From: an uncultured Pelagibacteraceae bacterium
GTDB taxonomy: Bacteria; Pseudomonadota; Alphaproteobacteria; Pelagibacterales; Pelagibacteraceae
NCBI GenBank assembly: GCA_902582385.1
Contig: CACHRX010000010.1
Coordinates: 1-37,798 of the forward strand
DNA length: 37,798 nt
Direction of reading: 5' to 3'
Part shown: positions 10,429 to 21,393 of the stretch, in pieces
Layout of the letters: each line of letters starts with the position of its first letter
Numbering within the stretch: position 1 is the stretch's first letter
Notes under the pieces: generated by a model
Database searches by the model: none
Seen by the model: only the letters and a program-made list of their open reading frames with translations
What the model was told of the DNA's origin: nothing
Program-made: the position numbers and the translations under genes

Positions 10429-11293
10429 GACTAATCAATTTTTTTAAATAATTTGAATACGTTGAGTTGCCATAAAAATTGATTCTTTTAATTATATTTT
10501 TTTTATTTATCCACTTGTTAATAAGAGCTATTTCTTCAATACATCCAATTTTTAGTCCCTGTCTGTTCTCTATCGTGGATATGAATTCCGAAGTTGACAG
10601 AAGGTTTTCTGGAGAACCTGTATCGAGCCAGGCACTTCCTCTACCCATGAGTGAAAAAAAAAGCTTATTTTTTTTATTATATATTTTTAATAAATCTACA
10701 ATTTCTAATTCTTTTCTTTTTGAGAGTTTGAGTTTTTTGGCATATTTAATTACATCATTATCAAAAAAATATAACCCAGTAATTGCAAAGCTTGATTTAA
10801 TATTTTTAGATTTTTCTTTTATATTTTTAATCTTATCATTTTCAATTTCTACGCTGCCATAATCTTCTGGATTTTTTACATTATAGAGAAATATCTTTGC
10901 TCCATTTTTTAATCTTTTTTCATCTAGTAATTTTTTTGTAAAACCTTGACCATAAAAAAAATTATCTCCTAAAATTAGTGCAATATTCTGATCACTAATA
11001 AATTTTTTTCCTATAATGAAAGCCTCAGGAATTCCCCTGGGTTTTTCTTGAATTGCATAGGAAATTTTAAGACCAATATCCTCACCTGAACCCAATAGTT
11101 CTTTATATAATTTTAAATCATTTTTTTTGGTAATTAAAAGAACATCCCTTATTTTTGCAAGCATCAATACAGACAAAGAATAAAATATCATAGGCTTATC
11201 ATATAAAGGTAGAAGTTGTTTATTTATAGATTTTGTTATCGGACTTAATCTACTTCCAGTTCCACCTGCTAATATGATCCCTTTTTTTATCAT
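10421..11293 (-). CDS. rmlA: Glucose-1-phosphate thymidylyltransferase
   Basis: Makes dTDP-glucose from dTTP and glucose-1-phosphate, the entry step to dTDP-deoxysugars. The 290 aa match the RmlA family. The nucleotide-binding signature AGGTGSRLSPIT (9-20) is followed by KQLLPLYDKPMIFYSLS. ILGDNFFYGQGF carries the metal-binding Asp110; NPEDYGSVE, ITGLYFFD, GRGSAWLDTGSPENLL and RQGLKIGCIEEIA follow. These are RmlA, not CDP-glucose (RfbF), signatures, so the island is probably dTDP-based. It lies 24 bases downstream of rmlB and overlaps the reductase gene by eight bases. Confidence 0.93.
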   Translation of the reverse strand: MIKKGIILAGGTGSRLSPITKSINKQLLPLYDKPMIFYSLSVLMLAKIRDVLLITKKNDLKLYKELLGSGEDIGLKISYAIQEKPRGIPEAFIIGKKFISDQNIALILGDNFFYGQGFTKKLLDEKRLKNGAKIFLYNVKNPEDYGSVEIENDKIKNIKEKSKNIKSSFAITGLYFFDNDVIKYAKKLKLSKRKELEIVDLLKIYNKKNKLFFSLMGRGSAWLDTGSPENLLSTSEFISTIENRQGLKIGCIEEIALINKWINKKNIIKRINFYGNSTYSNYLKKLISHG

Positions 11294-11317
11294 CTATTTT
11301 TCTATAATAATTACTGA

Positions 11318-12292
11318 CTATTTTATATAACTAGATTTTTCTTTATACCATTTTACTGTTTGAATTAAGGATTTTTCAAAATTTTGTTTCGGTAATTTTC
11401 TTAGCGTTTTAAAGATTTTTTTTGAATTTAATGAATATCTAAAATCGTGGCCAGGCCTATCTTTAACAAATATAATTTTAGATTTTGTTTTTGCTTTAAA
11501 TTTATTTTTTAAGATACTAAAGATTTTTTTAACTATAAATAAATTATTATAAACAAATCCTGAACCAATATTATATGTTTGACCTGTCTTACCATAATAT
11601 AAAATTTCATACAAAATTTTGCAATGATCTTTTACATAAATCCATTCTCTTTCATTTTTTCCAGTACCGTAAACTGGTATATTCTTATTTTCTAAAATAT
11701 TTATTATAGTTTTTGGAATTAATTTTTCAGGATTTTGTTTTGGACCAAAATTATTTACGCAATTAGTTATAATAATTGGTAAATTATAAGTTCTTATATA
11801 CGATTTTAAAATTAAATCGGATGCTGCTTTGCTTGAAGAATAGGGTGAACTTGGGTTGTAGGCATCATCCTCTAAGGATTTTTTTCCTCTTCTGATATCA
11901 CCAAAAACTTCATCTGTTGAAATTTGTATAAATCTGAAATTATGTTCTAATTTTTTTTTTCTAAGAACTTCTAGAATATTTACAACACCCAAAATATTAG
12001 ATTTAACAAATGATTTTGGATTCTTAATTGATCGATCTACATGAGTCTCAGCAGCTAAGTTATAGATTGCCTTTGGATTAAATTTTTTAATACATTCGCT
12101 CATCAAAGAATAATTACAAATATCAAATTTTTTTATTATCAAATTTTTATTCTTATCTAAATTCTTGATGTTTGAACCTATAGTCATTCTATCTATGACT
12201 AAAACTTTAAATTTTTTTTTTAAAAAAAATTCAACTAAATTTGATCCAATAAAACCTAATCCTCCTGTAATGATGACATTTTTTTTCTTCAT
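11318..12292 (-). CDS. rmlB: dTDP-glucose 4,6-dehydratase
   Basis: Converts dTDP-glucose to dTDP-4-keto-6-deoxyglucose using bound NAD+. It is 324 aa, slightly short for the family. It has TGGLGFIG (9-16), NLAAETHVDRSI (79-89), the catalytic STDEVFG (125-131, with Thr126-Asp127-Glu128), Tyr151/Lys155 in YSSSK, NNFGPKQNPEKLIP, REWIYVKDHC and RPGHDFRYSL. The TDE triad and VDRSI segment favour RmlB over CDP-glucose dehydratase. It is the first gene of the minus-strand island. Only 23 bases separate it from the divergent glycosyltransferase, so the two promoters must overlap or lie inside coding sequence. Confidence 0.92.
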   Translation of the reverse strand: MKKKNVIITGGLGFIGSNLVEFFLKKKFKVLVIDRMTIGSNIKNLDKNKNLIIKKFDICNYSLMSECIKKFNPKAIYNLAAETHVDRSIKNPKSFVKSNILGVVNILEVLRKKKLEHNFRFIQISTDEVFGDIRRGKKSLEDDAYNPSSPYSSSKAASDLILKSYIRTYNLPIIITNCVNNFGPKQNPEKLIPKTIINILENKNIPVYGTGKNEREWIYVKDHCKILYEILYYGKTGQTYNIGSGFVYNNLFIVKKIFSILKNKFKAKTKSKIIFVKDRPGHDFRYSLNSKKIFKTLRKLPKQNFEKSLIQTVKWYKEKSSYIK

Positions 12293-12315
12293 TTAAAAAA
12301 ATTAAATATTATAAT

Positions 12316-13155
12316 ATGTTTGTGATTAATAGTATAACCGTCGTTATTGTAACTTATAAAAGTCAAAATACCATTTTTAAATGTTTAAAATCAATAAAAA
12401 AAATAAATAATATCTATATACTAGAAAATTCGAACGACTCAAATTTCAAAAAAAAAATAAATAAAAATTTTCCAAATATTAAGGTTTTTTTGTCTAAAAA
12501 GAATAATGGGTATGGAGCTGGTTACAATGAATTACTTAATAAAGTAAAAACTAAATACGCATTAATAATGTCACCAGACTCTTATTTTTCAAAAAAAAAA
12601 CTCAATATATTTTTAAATTCAATTAATAAAGTGAAAATAAATTTTACTCTCATGGGTCCAGAGATTCAAAATAAAAAATATCAAATAGAATATAAAAGTT
12701 GGTATAATAGAACAAAATCTATTTTGGGATTTAGTTTTTTGATAAATCTAAAAAATATAAAAAATAAAAAGATATTTGATCAAAATATATTTTTGTATTT
12801 AGAAGATATAGATTTATGTAAAAGATTATTAAAACACAATCATACATTGTTAACAAATAAATATTTTGAAATTAATCATAAAGGCGCACAATCCTCTAAT
12901 TTAGGAAAAGGGATTTTTAATAAAATTAGAAATTGGCATTGGATGTGGTCACAGTTTTATTTTTCAAAAAAGCATGATGGTTTATCAATATCTTTAATAA
13001 AATTTATTCCAAAATTATTATTAACTTTTATTAAATTTGGCATTTTATCTTTATTAGATAAAAAAAATGCTGATGATTATAAATTTAGAGCTAAAGGTTT
13101 ATTCGCATCGATTATGAATAAGAATTCTTATTTGCGCCCTAACGATTTGATTTAA
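12316..13155 (+). CDS. Family 2 glycosyltransferase, rhamnosyltransferase-like
   Basis: GT-A fold glycosyltransferase of the WbbL/rhamnosyltransferase type, 279 aa, probably transferring the island's deoxysugar to a surface glycan or lipid carrier (inference). It opens with ITVVIVTYKSQNTIFKCLKS, then NNGYGAGYNELL (the NxGxGxxxN nucleotide-sugar motif) and LIMSPDSYF where the metal-binding DxD normally sits (here DSY). FLYLEDIDLCKRL is the characteristic EDxDLxxR acceptor/catalytic motif. The C-terminus contains a hydrophobic stretch (FIPKLLLTFIKFGILSLL) that may associate with the membrane. It is divergent from rmlB and upstream of tRNA-Ser. Base composition is extreme: hand counts give 7 and 8 G/C in the 60-base rows 12361-12420 and 12721-12780. 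Confidence 0.82.
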   Translation: MFVINSITVVIVTYKSQNTIFKCLKSIKKINNIYILENSNDSNFKKKINKNFPNIKVFLSKKNNGYGAGYNELLNKVKTKYALIMSPDSYFSKKKLNIFLNSINKVKINFTLMGPEIQNKKYQIEYKSWYNRTKSILGFSFLINLKNIKNKKIFDQNIFLYLEDIDLCKRLLKHNHTLLTNKYFEINHKGAQSSNLGKGIFNKIRNWHWMWSQFYFSKKHDGLSISLIKFIPKLLLTFIKFGILSLLDKKNADDYKFRAKGLFASIMNKNSYLRPNDLI

Positions 13156-13172
13156 TTATTTATAATTAAAGA

Positions 13173-13178
13173 TATAAT
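13173..13178 (+). promoter_or_regulatory. Probable -10 element for tRNA-Ser
   Basis: A perfect TATAAT ends seven bases before the mature tRNA-Ser 5' end at 13186, so transcription would begin at or just before the tRNA. No good -35 hexamer lies at the usual distance; TTGATT at 13147-13152 is 20 bases upstream, longer than ideal. Confidence 0.4.
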
Positions 13179-13185
13179 TCAATGA

Positions 13186-13275
13186 GGAGAGGTGGCCGAG
13201 TGGTTGAAGGCGCACGCTTGGAAAGCGTGTAAAGAGGCAACTCTTTCATGGGTTCGAATCCCATTCTCTCCGCCA
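13186..13275 (+). tRNA. tRNA-Ser (anticodon GGA)
   Basis: A 90-base class II tRNA with encoded CCA. The acceptor stem pairs GGAGAGG (13186-13192) with TCTCTCC plus discriminator G at 13272. The D-arm contains GGCCGAGTGGTTGAAGGC. The anticodon stem CACGC/GCGTG encloses loop TTGGAAA, giving anticodon GGA (reads UCU and UCC). A long variable arm (AAAGAGGCAACTCTTT) marks tRNA-Ser, and the T-loop is TTCGAAT. It separates the sugar island from gyrB. Confidence 0.97.
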
Positions 13276-13339
13276 TCAAATTAACCTTATTTTTAAAAGC
13301 TAATTTGACTAATAAAATTAATTGTGATCACTAAAAAAC

Positions 13340-15446
<2,107 letters not shown>

Positions 15447-15448
15447 TA

Positions 15449-16729
15449 ATGAAGTTTTTTGAAACTTCAAAATATCATTCTTTTAAAAAATCAACTTACA
15501 TAAATTTAAGATGGATAGGGATTATTGGACAATTGATTGCTATTTATTTGGTATATTTTTTTTTAAATTTTAGGTTTGATTTTATTCTTTCAAATATAAT
15601 TATTATCTTATGTATAATTACCAATCTTTATTTATTATATTTTAATCAAAAGACTCAATTATCAGATAAAACAGCTTTCTTTTTTCTTGTTTTTGATATT
15701 ATTCAGCTAGGCATCTTGCTTTACTTAACAGGTGGAGTTAAAAATCCTTTTATAATCTTTTTATTAGTCCCAAGTATTTTTGCATCAACAAATTTAAGCT
15801 TTAAAACAAATTTTTTACTAGTTTCTTTAACAATAATTATATTAATTTTTCTAACATTTTATTCTACTGAATTACCCTATCCTCTAAATGTTCATTTTCA
15901 TGTGAGCCCTTATTATTATTATGCAATACCTATTGCTTTAATTGTTGCATTGGTTTTTTTAAATTATTTTGCAATGAAATTTGGAACCCAATCTAGATTG
16001 AGAAAAGAAGCTTTAGGAAAAATGGAAGAAATAATGGCAAAAGAGCATGAATTATTATCTTTAGGTGGCCAAGCTGCAGCTGCTGCACATTCTTTAGGAA
16101 CTCCACTTTCAACAATCAAAATAGTCACACAAGAACTTGCAAAGCAATTTGAAGGAAATAAAGATGTAGAAAAAGATATTGCATTATTATCAAGTCAGGT
16201 TCAGAGATGTAATGATATTTTAAAACGTCTTAGTTTAAATCCAGTTGAAGAAGATAATTTTATAGATGAAGATTTAACAATGGAGGATCATTTAAAAGAA
16301 ATTATTTTATCATTTAAAGAAATCAGTAAGAAAAACTTTATTTTCAATTCAGATCAGTTTTCGAATAAAAAAAAAATTACTAAATCAATAGAAATAGTTT
16401 ATGGATTAAGAAACTTTATTGGAAACGCTAATAAGTTTTCAAAAAATAAAATATATATAAATCTTAAGAGTGATAGCGAAATTACTGAAATCATCATTGA
16501 AGATGATGGAAAAGGATTTTCTAGAGATATTTTATCAAAAATTGGAGAACCTTATTTGACTTCAAATGAGTTTGAGGAAAAATCAAATAGAGGCCTAGGT
16601 CTAGGACTTTTTATAGGGAAAACTTTGTTAGAAAAAAATTTTGCATCTGTAACTTGTAGAAATTCCTTAACTAGAAGTGGTGCTGAAATTATTATTAAGT
16701 GGAAAAACAAAGATTTATTTAATATTTAA
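15449..16729 (+). CDS. regB: RegB/PrrB-type redox-sensing histidine kinase
   Basis: Membrane sensor kinase of the RegB/PrrB/ActS family, 426 aa, which senses quinone-pool redox state and phosphorylates RegA. Six hydrophobic segments span roughly residues 22-173. The quinone-binding heptapeptide GGVKNPF is at 95-101. The phosphoacceptor is His214 in [16 protein letters not shown]; the family usually has HELGTPL, so Glu is replaced by Ser. The family's redox-active Cys is present as Cys254 in QRCNDIL. N, G1 and G2 boxes are [18 protein letters not shown] and [13 protein letters not shown]. It follows gyrB by two bases and its end overlaps convergent cobT by four. No regA lies in the window. Confidence 0.9.
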   Translation: MKFFETSKYHSFKKSTYINLRWIGIIGQLIAIYLVYFFLNFRFDFILSNIIIILCIITNLYLLYFNQKTQLSDKTAFFFLVFDIIQLGILLYLTGGVKNPFIIFLLVPSIFASTNLSFKTNFLLVSLTIIILIFLTFYSTELPYPLNVHFHVSPYYYYAIPIALIVALVFLNYFAMKFGTQSRLRKEALGKMEEIMAKEHELLSLGGQAAAAAHSLGTPLSTIKIVTQELAKQFEGNKDVEKDIALLSSQVQRCNDILKRLSLNPVEEDNFIDEDLTMEDHLKEIILSFKEISKKNFIFNSDQFSNKKKITKSIEIVYGLRNFIGNANKFSKNKIYINLKSDSEITEIIIEDDGKGFSRDILSKIGEPYLTSNEFEEKSNRGLGLGLFIGKTLLEKNFASVTCRNSLTRSGAEIIIKWKNKDLFNI

Positions 16730-18528
16730 TTAAATTTTTTTTTTGTATCAAATAATGAGTTTAATTGAGAAATCATCACATCACCAAGCTCATTTACATC
16801 TGTTATTTTAATAGCTTTATTATAGTATCTGGATACATCGTGACCAATCCCAATAGCTAAAATTTCTATTTCAGTTTTTTCCTCAATAAATTTAACAATT
16901 TTTTTAAGATGCTTTTCAAGAAAATCCCCTGAATTTACTGACAAGGTAGAATCATCTACAGGCGCTCCATCTGAAATAACCATTAATATTTTTCTTTCTT
17001 CTTTTCTTTTTTTGAGTCTATTAAAAGCCCAAAAAATTGCTTCTCCATCAATATTTTCCTTAAGCAAACCTTCTTTCAACATTAAACCCAAATTATTTTT
17101 CGCTAGTCTCCAGTGGGTATCTGCACTTTTGTATATTATATGTCTTAAATCGTTCAACCTTCCAGGGAACTTAGTCTTACCCTCTTTATTCCAAAATTCC
17201 CTACTCTGACCACCTTTCCAATTTTTTGTAGTAAATCCCAAAATTTCAACTTTAACTGAACATCTTTCTAAAGTTCTTGATAGTATATCTGCACATATTG
17301 CTGCGATGGTGATAGGTCTACCTCGCATTGATCCAGAATTATCAATTAGTAATGTTACAATCGTATCTTTAAAATCTAAATCTTTTTCTTTTTTAAAGGA
17401 TAATGAGTTGTAAGGGTCCATTATTATTCTTGGTAATTTTGAACTATCTAACAAACCCTCTTCTAAATCAAAATCCCAAGTTCTTTTTTGTTTAGCAAGT
17501 AATTGTCTTTGTAATTTATTTGCGAGTTTTGTTATCAGATCTTGAAAACCAATTAATTGTTGATCCAAAGTTTTCCTAAGCTTATTTATTTCAACTGTAT
17601 TATCCAAATTTTCTGCTTTGGAAATTTCGTCAAATTGATTTGTAAAAATTTTATACTCTGAGTTCAAATCATTATTTTTTTTTTTCTGTATTATCTGCTC
17701 TGAGCTTTGTGTATCAGAATCAGTGTCTAAAAGTTGTTCATCTAATTTATATTCATCAATATCATATTCAGAATCTAAATTAGCCTCAGTTTCTTCATTT
17801 TGATTTTGATCTTTTTTATCCTCATTATTACTTTCTTGATCATTATTAGAGGAATTGTTCTGATTATCCTCATGATTTTTCTCTTTTTCATCATCATCTT
17901 CTTCTGTTTGAAAAAGATCCATTTCTTGTAAAATTTTTGAAAATCTAGAATTATAGATATTTTGATCTTCTAAGTTGTCTTTTAAAAAATTTATATGTTT
18001 ACTTATGGTGTTATCAAAGTTTTTTTCCCAAAAATTCAGCATTTTTGAAGTTAAAGGATTAAGCTTTACATCATGAAATTTTTTAAGCATATAAAGCTCA
18101 AAAGCTTCTGTAACGGGAACATCATCTTTTGATTTAAGTTGATCTTTTCTTTTTAAATTAATCATATTATTATAATTATCTTTAAAATTTTTTTCTATCC
18201 CTTTGAGCATTTTACCACCTAAAGTTTCAAATCTAATTTTTTCTGCTATTGCATATAGTGACTTACAGCTCGAATTATTTGGTAAATTCTTTTTATATAT
18301 TTTATCATTGGAAAATTTTTTTTTTAAAGCAGCAGAATCAAATTCCGCCCTTGCTTTAATATAATCAGATCTATTACTAAGATTATCTAATTTAAAAAAA
18401 TCAAATTTATTAGAAACTTTATTTTCCCCTGTTTTTTTTTCTATCTTAAGATCTCCAGATATTACTCTGGCAGTTGATGTAAGAGCTTGTTTTAATCGTT
18501 CTTTTAGGTTGGTTTCTTTTTCACTCAT
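16726..18528 (-). CDS. cobT: CobT-like VWA protein (annotated cobaltochelatase subunit)
   Basis: 600-aa partner of the CobS AAA+ ATPase. In the aerobic cobalamin route CobN-CobS-CobT inserts cobalt into hydrogenobyrinate diamide. Residues 208-275 form a highly acidic low-complexity linker (Asp/Glu/Asn/Gln). The C-terminal VWA domain has the MIDAS motif DNSGS (396-400), then [13 protein letters not shown] and [11 protein letters not shown]. The start overlaps the cobS stop by one base (TAATG arrangement), implying coupled translation. No cobN or other cobalamin gene is in the window, and SAR11-type genomes are generally thought not to make B12 de novo, so the true client may differ. The family call is firm; chelatase function is not. 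Confidence 0.88.
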   Translation of the reverse strand: MSEKETNLKERLKQALTSTARVISGDLKIEKKTGENKVSNKFDFFKLDNLSNRSDYIKARAEFDSAALKKKFSNDKIYKKNLPNNSSCKSLYAIAEKIRFETLGGKMLKGIEKNFKDNYNNMINLKRKDQLKSKDDVPVTEAFELYMLKKFHDVKLNPLTSKMLNFWEKNFDNTISKHINFLKDNLEDQNIYNSRFSKILQEMDLFQTEEDDDEKEKNHEDNQNNSSNNDQESNNEDKKDQNQNEETEANLDSEYDIDEYKLDEQLLDTDSDTQSSEQIIQKKKNNDLNSEYKIFTNQFDEISKAENLDNTVEINKLRKTLDQQLIGFQDLITKLANKLQRQLLAKQKRTWDFDLEEGLLDSSKLPRIIMDPYNSLSFKKEKDLDFKDTIVTLLIDNSGSMRGRPITIAAICADILSRTLERCSVKVEILGFTTKNWKGGQSREFWNKEGKTKFPGRLNDLRHIIYKSADTHWRLAKNNLGLMLKEGLLKENIDGEAIFWAFNRLKKRKEERKILMVISDGAPVDDSTLSVNSGDFLEKHLKKIVKFIEEKTEIEILAIGIGHDVSRYYNKAIKITDVNELGDVMISQLNSLFDTKKKFN

Positions 18529-19502
18529 TAAATTTGAATATTTACTAAGGACTCTGGTAGTTCCTCACCAAAGCATCTTTGATAATATTCAGCTATTATA
18601 TTTCTTTCCATTTCATCACATTTGTTTAAAAAAGTTACTCGAAAAGCATAACCAGTATCTTTAAAAATTTCAGTGTTTTCAGCCCAATGCAAAACAGTTC
18701 TAGGACTCATAACTGTTGAAATATCTCCAGCAATAAATCCATTTCTAGTTAAAGATGCAACTTTGATCATATTAGCAATTTTTTCTTTACCTTTTGGGTT
18801 ATTCAGAGATTTATTTTTTGCTAATACGATATCCATTTCTTTCTCAAGACCTAAATAGTTAAGTGTGGTAACAATATTCCATCTATCCATTTGCCCTTGA
18901 TTTATTTGTTGGGTGCCGTGATAAAGACCAGTAGTGTCTCCTAATCCAACTGTGTTTGAAGTTGCAAATAATCTGAAATACTTATTTTGATTTATTACCT
19001 TATTTTTATCAAGTAATGTAAAACTTCCCTCAGCTTCCAAAACTCTTTGAATTACAAACATGACATCTGGTCTACCTGCATCGTATTCGTCAAAAACTAA
19101 TGCCACTGGATTTTGTATTGACCATGGCAAAATACCTTCATTAAACTGAGTAATTTGTTTTCCATCTTTTAAAGCAATTGCATCTTTTCCAATTAAGTCT
19201 ATACGACTAATATGGCTGTCCAAATTAATTCTTATGCAGGGCCAGTTCAATCTTGCTGCTATTTGTTCTATATGAGTTGATTTACCAGTACCATGATAAC
19301 CCTGTACCAAAACTCTTTTATTAAAAGCAAATCCAGAAATTATTGCTAGTGTTGTATCCTTATCAAATTTATATGTTTTATCGATTGTTGGGACATACTC
19401 ACTTTTTTTTGAAAAAGCAATAACCTCCATATCAGAATCGATTCCAAAAGTTTGATTTACGGAAACTTTTATATCTGGTTGCAAATTTAAGTTAGGTATC
19501 AA
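18528..19502 (-). CDS. cobS: CobS-like MoxR-family AAA+ ATPase
   Basis: 324-aa AAA+ ATPase of the CobS type, forming a ring with CobT. Walker A is GYHGTGKST (68-76), Walker B is ALVFDEYD (134-141), with sensor region [20 protein letters not shown] and the arginine-bearing MDRWNIV. The N-terminus [18 protein letters not shown] is typical of alphaproteobacterial CobS. It overlaps the upstream J-domain gene by 11 bases and cobT by one. As with CobT, only the CobS-CobT pair is present here, so a role in cobalt insertion is not demonstrated by the locus. Confidence 0.92.
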   Translation of the reverse strand: MIPNLNLQPDIKVSVNQTFGIDSDMEVIAFSKKSEYVPTIDKTYKFDKDTTLAIISGFAFNKRVLVQGYHGTGKSTHIEQIAARLNWPCIRINLDSHISRIDLIGKDAIALKDGKQITQFNEGILPWSIQNPVALVFDEYDAGRPDVMFVIQRVLEAEGSFTLLDKNKVINQNKYFRLFATSNTVGLGDTTGLYHGTQQINQGQMDRWNIVTTLNYLGLEKEMDIVLAKNKSLNNPKGKEKIANMIKVASLTRNGFIAGDISTVMSPRTVLHWAENTEIFKDTGYAFRVTFLNKCDEMERNIIAEYYQRCFGEELPESLVNIQI

Positions 19503-20019
19503 TTTTATCTCTATATGTATTTTTTAATTGTGTATAAGCCAATGTGATTAGTTTTAGCTTTTCCTCATATTTTTTATTTCCAGAATTCATATCAGGGTGA
19601 TATTTTTTGACAAGTATTTTGAACTTTTCTTGTATTTTTTTCCATTTTAAACCCTCAGAAACACCCAATATACTAAAAGCTTTAATATCTTTGTGATCAA
19701 ATTTAAATTGACGCATATGGTTATAATCACCATTAATTTTATCTTTATCCAGATCATCTTTAAGAGTGTTATTCCACAAAACTTTAAAAAAATTATCAGA
19801 AGAACTAAAGCTTTGGGTGGGTTTATGCCAAATCATATCTGATTTTAAAAAATCAATAATTTGATTATCATTCATGCCTGAAAAATAGTTCCAGTTTTTA
19901 TTGAATTCTTTAACATGTTCTAAGCATAGCATTCTATATTTTTTGCTATTATCTTTTTCAATAGGAGCTTTATATTCTCCAATTTCTTTACAATTATTCC
20001 AGTCACAAATATTTTTCAT
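19492..20019 (-). CDS. J-domain (DnaJ-like) protein with N-terminal Cys/His motif
   Basis: 175-aa protein with a C-terminal J-domain (about 114-173) bearing HPD at 141-143 in KKYHPDMN, so it should stimulate a DnaK-type Hsp70. The N-terminus has C5-x4-C10 and C32-x2-H35, a possible zinc site followed by [14 protein letters not shown]. This J-protein commonly precedes cobS-cobT in Alphaproteobacteria, as here with an 11-base overlap, suggesting that it recruits chaperone to the CobST complex or its client (inference). It starts 18 bases from the divergent bolA gene. Confidence 0.88.
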   Translation of the reverse strand: MKNICDWNNCKEIGEYKAPIEKDNSKKYRMLCLEHVKEFNKNWNYFSGMNDNQIIDFLKSDMIWHKPTQSFSSSDNFFKVLWNNTLKDDLDKDKINGDYNHMRQFKFDHKDIKAFSILGVSEGLKWKKIQEKFKILVKKYHPDMNSGNKKYEEKLKLITLAYTQLKNTYRDKIDT

Positions 20020-20021
20020 GA

Positions 20022-20027
20022 TATAAT
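20022..20027 (+). promoter_or_regulatory. Probable -10 element for bolA
   Basis: TATAAT ends ten bases before the bolA ATG at 20038 inside an 18-base divergent gap, so the bolA mRNA would be leaderless or nearly so. The opposing strand reads ATTATTATAT over the same bases, and the J-domain gene promoter may share them. Confidence 0.35.
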
Positions 20028-20037
20028 AATTTTATTT

Positions 20038-20298
20038 ATGAATATAAATGACTTAATTGCAATCGTAAAAAAAAAAATACAAACTAATTTTGTAATTGAA
20101 CATATTAATATTGAAGATAAATCTTTTCTTCATAAAAAACACTCAGGACATAAAGAAGGTAAATTTCATTTAAAAATAGAGATCATTTCAGAAGAATTAA
20201 AAACATTAAATAAAATAGAAAGTAATAAGAAAATATATAAGATTCTGAGTGAGGAATTAGATAAATATATACATTCTATTCAAATTTCAATTAGATAG
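20038..20298 (+). CDS. bolA: BolA family protein
   Basis: 86-aa BolA-fold protein. BolA proteins pair with monothiol glutaredoxins in Fe-S trafficking and act as stress or envelope regulators. The family pattern is visible as HSGHKEGKFHLKIEIISEEL followed by the helix with KKIYKILSEELDKYIHSIQI. The RHR segment that usually precedes VY is replaced by SNKKIY, losing a commonly conserved His, while His in KFH remains. It is divergent from the J-domain/cobS/cobT operon, as is usual in Alphaproteobacteria. Its end overlaps convergent aroB by 12 bases. Confidence 0.88.
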   Translation: MNINDLIAIVKKKIQTNFVIEHINIEDKSFLHKKHSGHKEGKFHLKIEIISEELKTLNKIESNKKIYKILSEELDKYIHSIQISIR

Positions 20299-21393
20299 CT
20301 CTTGTTTGAGAAATTTTTTAATTTCATTGTTGTTATATTGATTATTTATAATTGTTAAACCGATTTTTCTCAGTAAAATTAAATTAATTTTCTTTGAAAG
20401 ATTTTTTTTATCTTTTGTCATAAAAAAAATAATTCTATTTAAATTTTTTTCTGAAAAATAGTTTCTTATATTTGAGGGTAAATTCATTTTCTTAATATGA
20501 TTAATAACTGATTGATACTCTTTATATTTAATAAGTTTATTACATAGGCTAAATTTTAGTGCAGAGATCATTCCCAAAATCACAGCTTCCCCGTGATTAA
20601 GTTTTTTTGAATAACCTAGGGAAGCTTCGTATGAATGAGCAAAAGTATGACCAAAATTTAAAATTTTTCTAAGTTCTTTTTCTTTTTCATCTTTTTCCAC
20701 AATTATTTTTTTAATTTTGCAACTTTGAAAAATCGCATTTTCCAGAAATGGAGATTTAAGTGTCAAAATTTTTGAACCGTTATTATTTAAATAAGTAAAA
20801 AAATTTTTATCCATTATCAATGAATGTTTAAGTATTTCACCATATCCACAAATAATTTCTCTTAAAGGTAGTGTATTTAAGAATCTGCTATCACTAACAA
20901 CTATCTTAGGTTGGTAAAAATTTCCTACAAGATTTTTACCTTGTATTGTGTTTATACCAGTTTTTCCTCCAATACATGAATCTACTTGTGATAATAATGT
21001 TGTTGGCAAATTAATAAATTGAAGTCCTCTTTTAAATAAACTTGCAGCAAAACCACCCACATCACCGGTGATTCCCCCACCAATAGTTATTACACTATCT
21101 TGTCTAGAAAAGTTTTTATTTAACAAAATTTCTAAAATTTTATTAACACTTTTTTGATTTTTATTTTTTTCGTTAGCTTCGAAAAAAAATTTAGTAATTT
21201 TTTTTTTCTTTAATGATTTATAAATTTTAGAAAGCATTTTTTTTGGAACTTTTTTATCAACAACTAAGAGACATTGATTAAAATCAATAGAATTTTTTTT
21301 CAAATATTTGTCAAGATTTTCGACCAAATTAGATCCAATTATTATAGGATAAGTTTCAGAAAATGTTTTCACTTTAAGTTTAATGGGTTTCAT
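20287..21393 (-). CDS. aroB: 3-Dehydroquinate synthase
   Basis: Second step of the shikimate pathway, converting DAHP to 3-dehydroquinate with NAD+ and a divalent metal. The 368 aa match the family. Visible are the NAD-binding GGGITGDVGGFAAS, FINLPTTLLSQVDSCIGGKT, IVVSDSRFLNTLP, CGYGEILKHSLI, VEKDEKEKELRKILNFGHT with metal-binding His, and LNHGEAVILGM. It overlaps upstream aroK by 14 bases; aroK-aroB is a very common pair. Confidence 0.96.
   Translation of the reverse strand: MKPIKLKVKTFSETYPIIIGSNLVENLDKYLKKNSIDFNQCLLVVDKKVPKKMLSKIYKSLKKKKITKFFFEANEKNKNQKSVNKILEILLNKNFSRQDSVITIGGGITGDVGGFAASLFKRGLQFINLPTTLLSQVDSCIGGKTGINTIQGKNLVGNFYQPKIVVSDSRFLNTLPLREIICGYGEILKHSLIMDKNFFTYLNNNGSKILTLKSPFLENAIFQSCKIKKIIVEKDEKEKELRKILNFGHTFAHSYEASLGYSKKLNHGEAVILGMISALKFSLCNKLIKYKEYQSVINHIKKMNLPSNIRNYFSEKNLNRIIFFMTKDKKNLSKKINLILLRKIGLTIINNQYNNNEIKKFLKQELSN

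Noticed and set aside
10479..10862. 127-codon antisense open frame inside rmlA
   Set aside because: It is a hydrophobic, low-complexity mirror of the rmlA coding strand, expected in AT-rich genes, with no motif or ribosome binding site.
13248..13275. Integrated-element attachment site at the tRNA-Ser 3' end
   Set aside because: No copy of the tRNA 3' sequence was found near the far island boundary (lepA end), and there is no integrase gene in the window.
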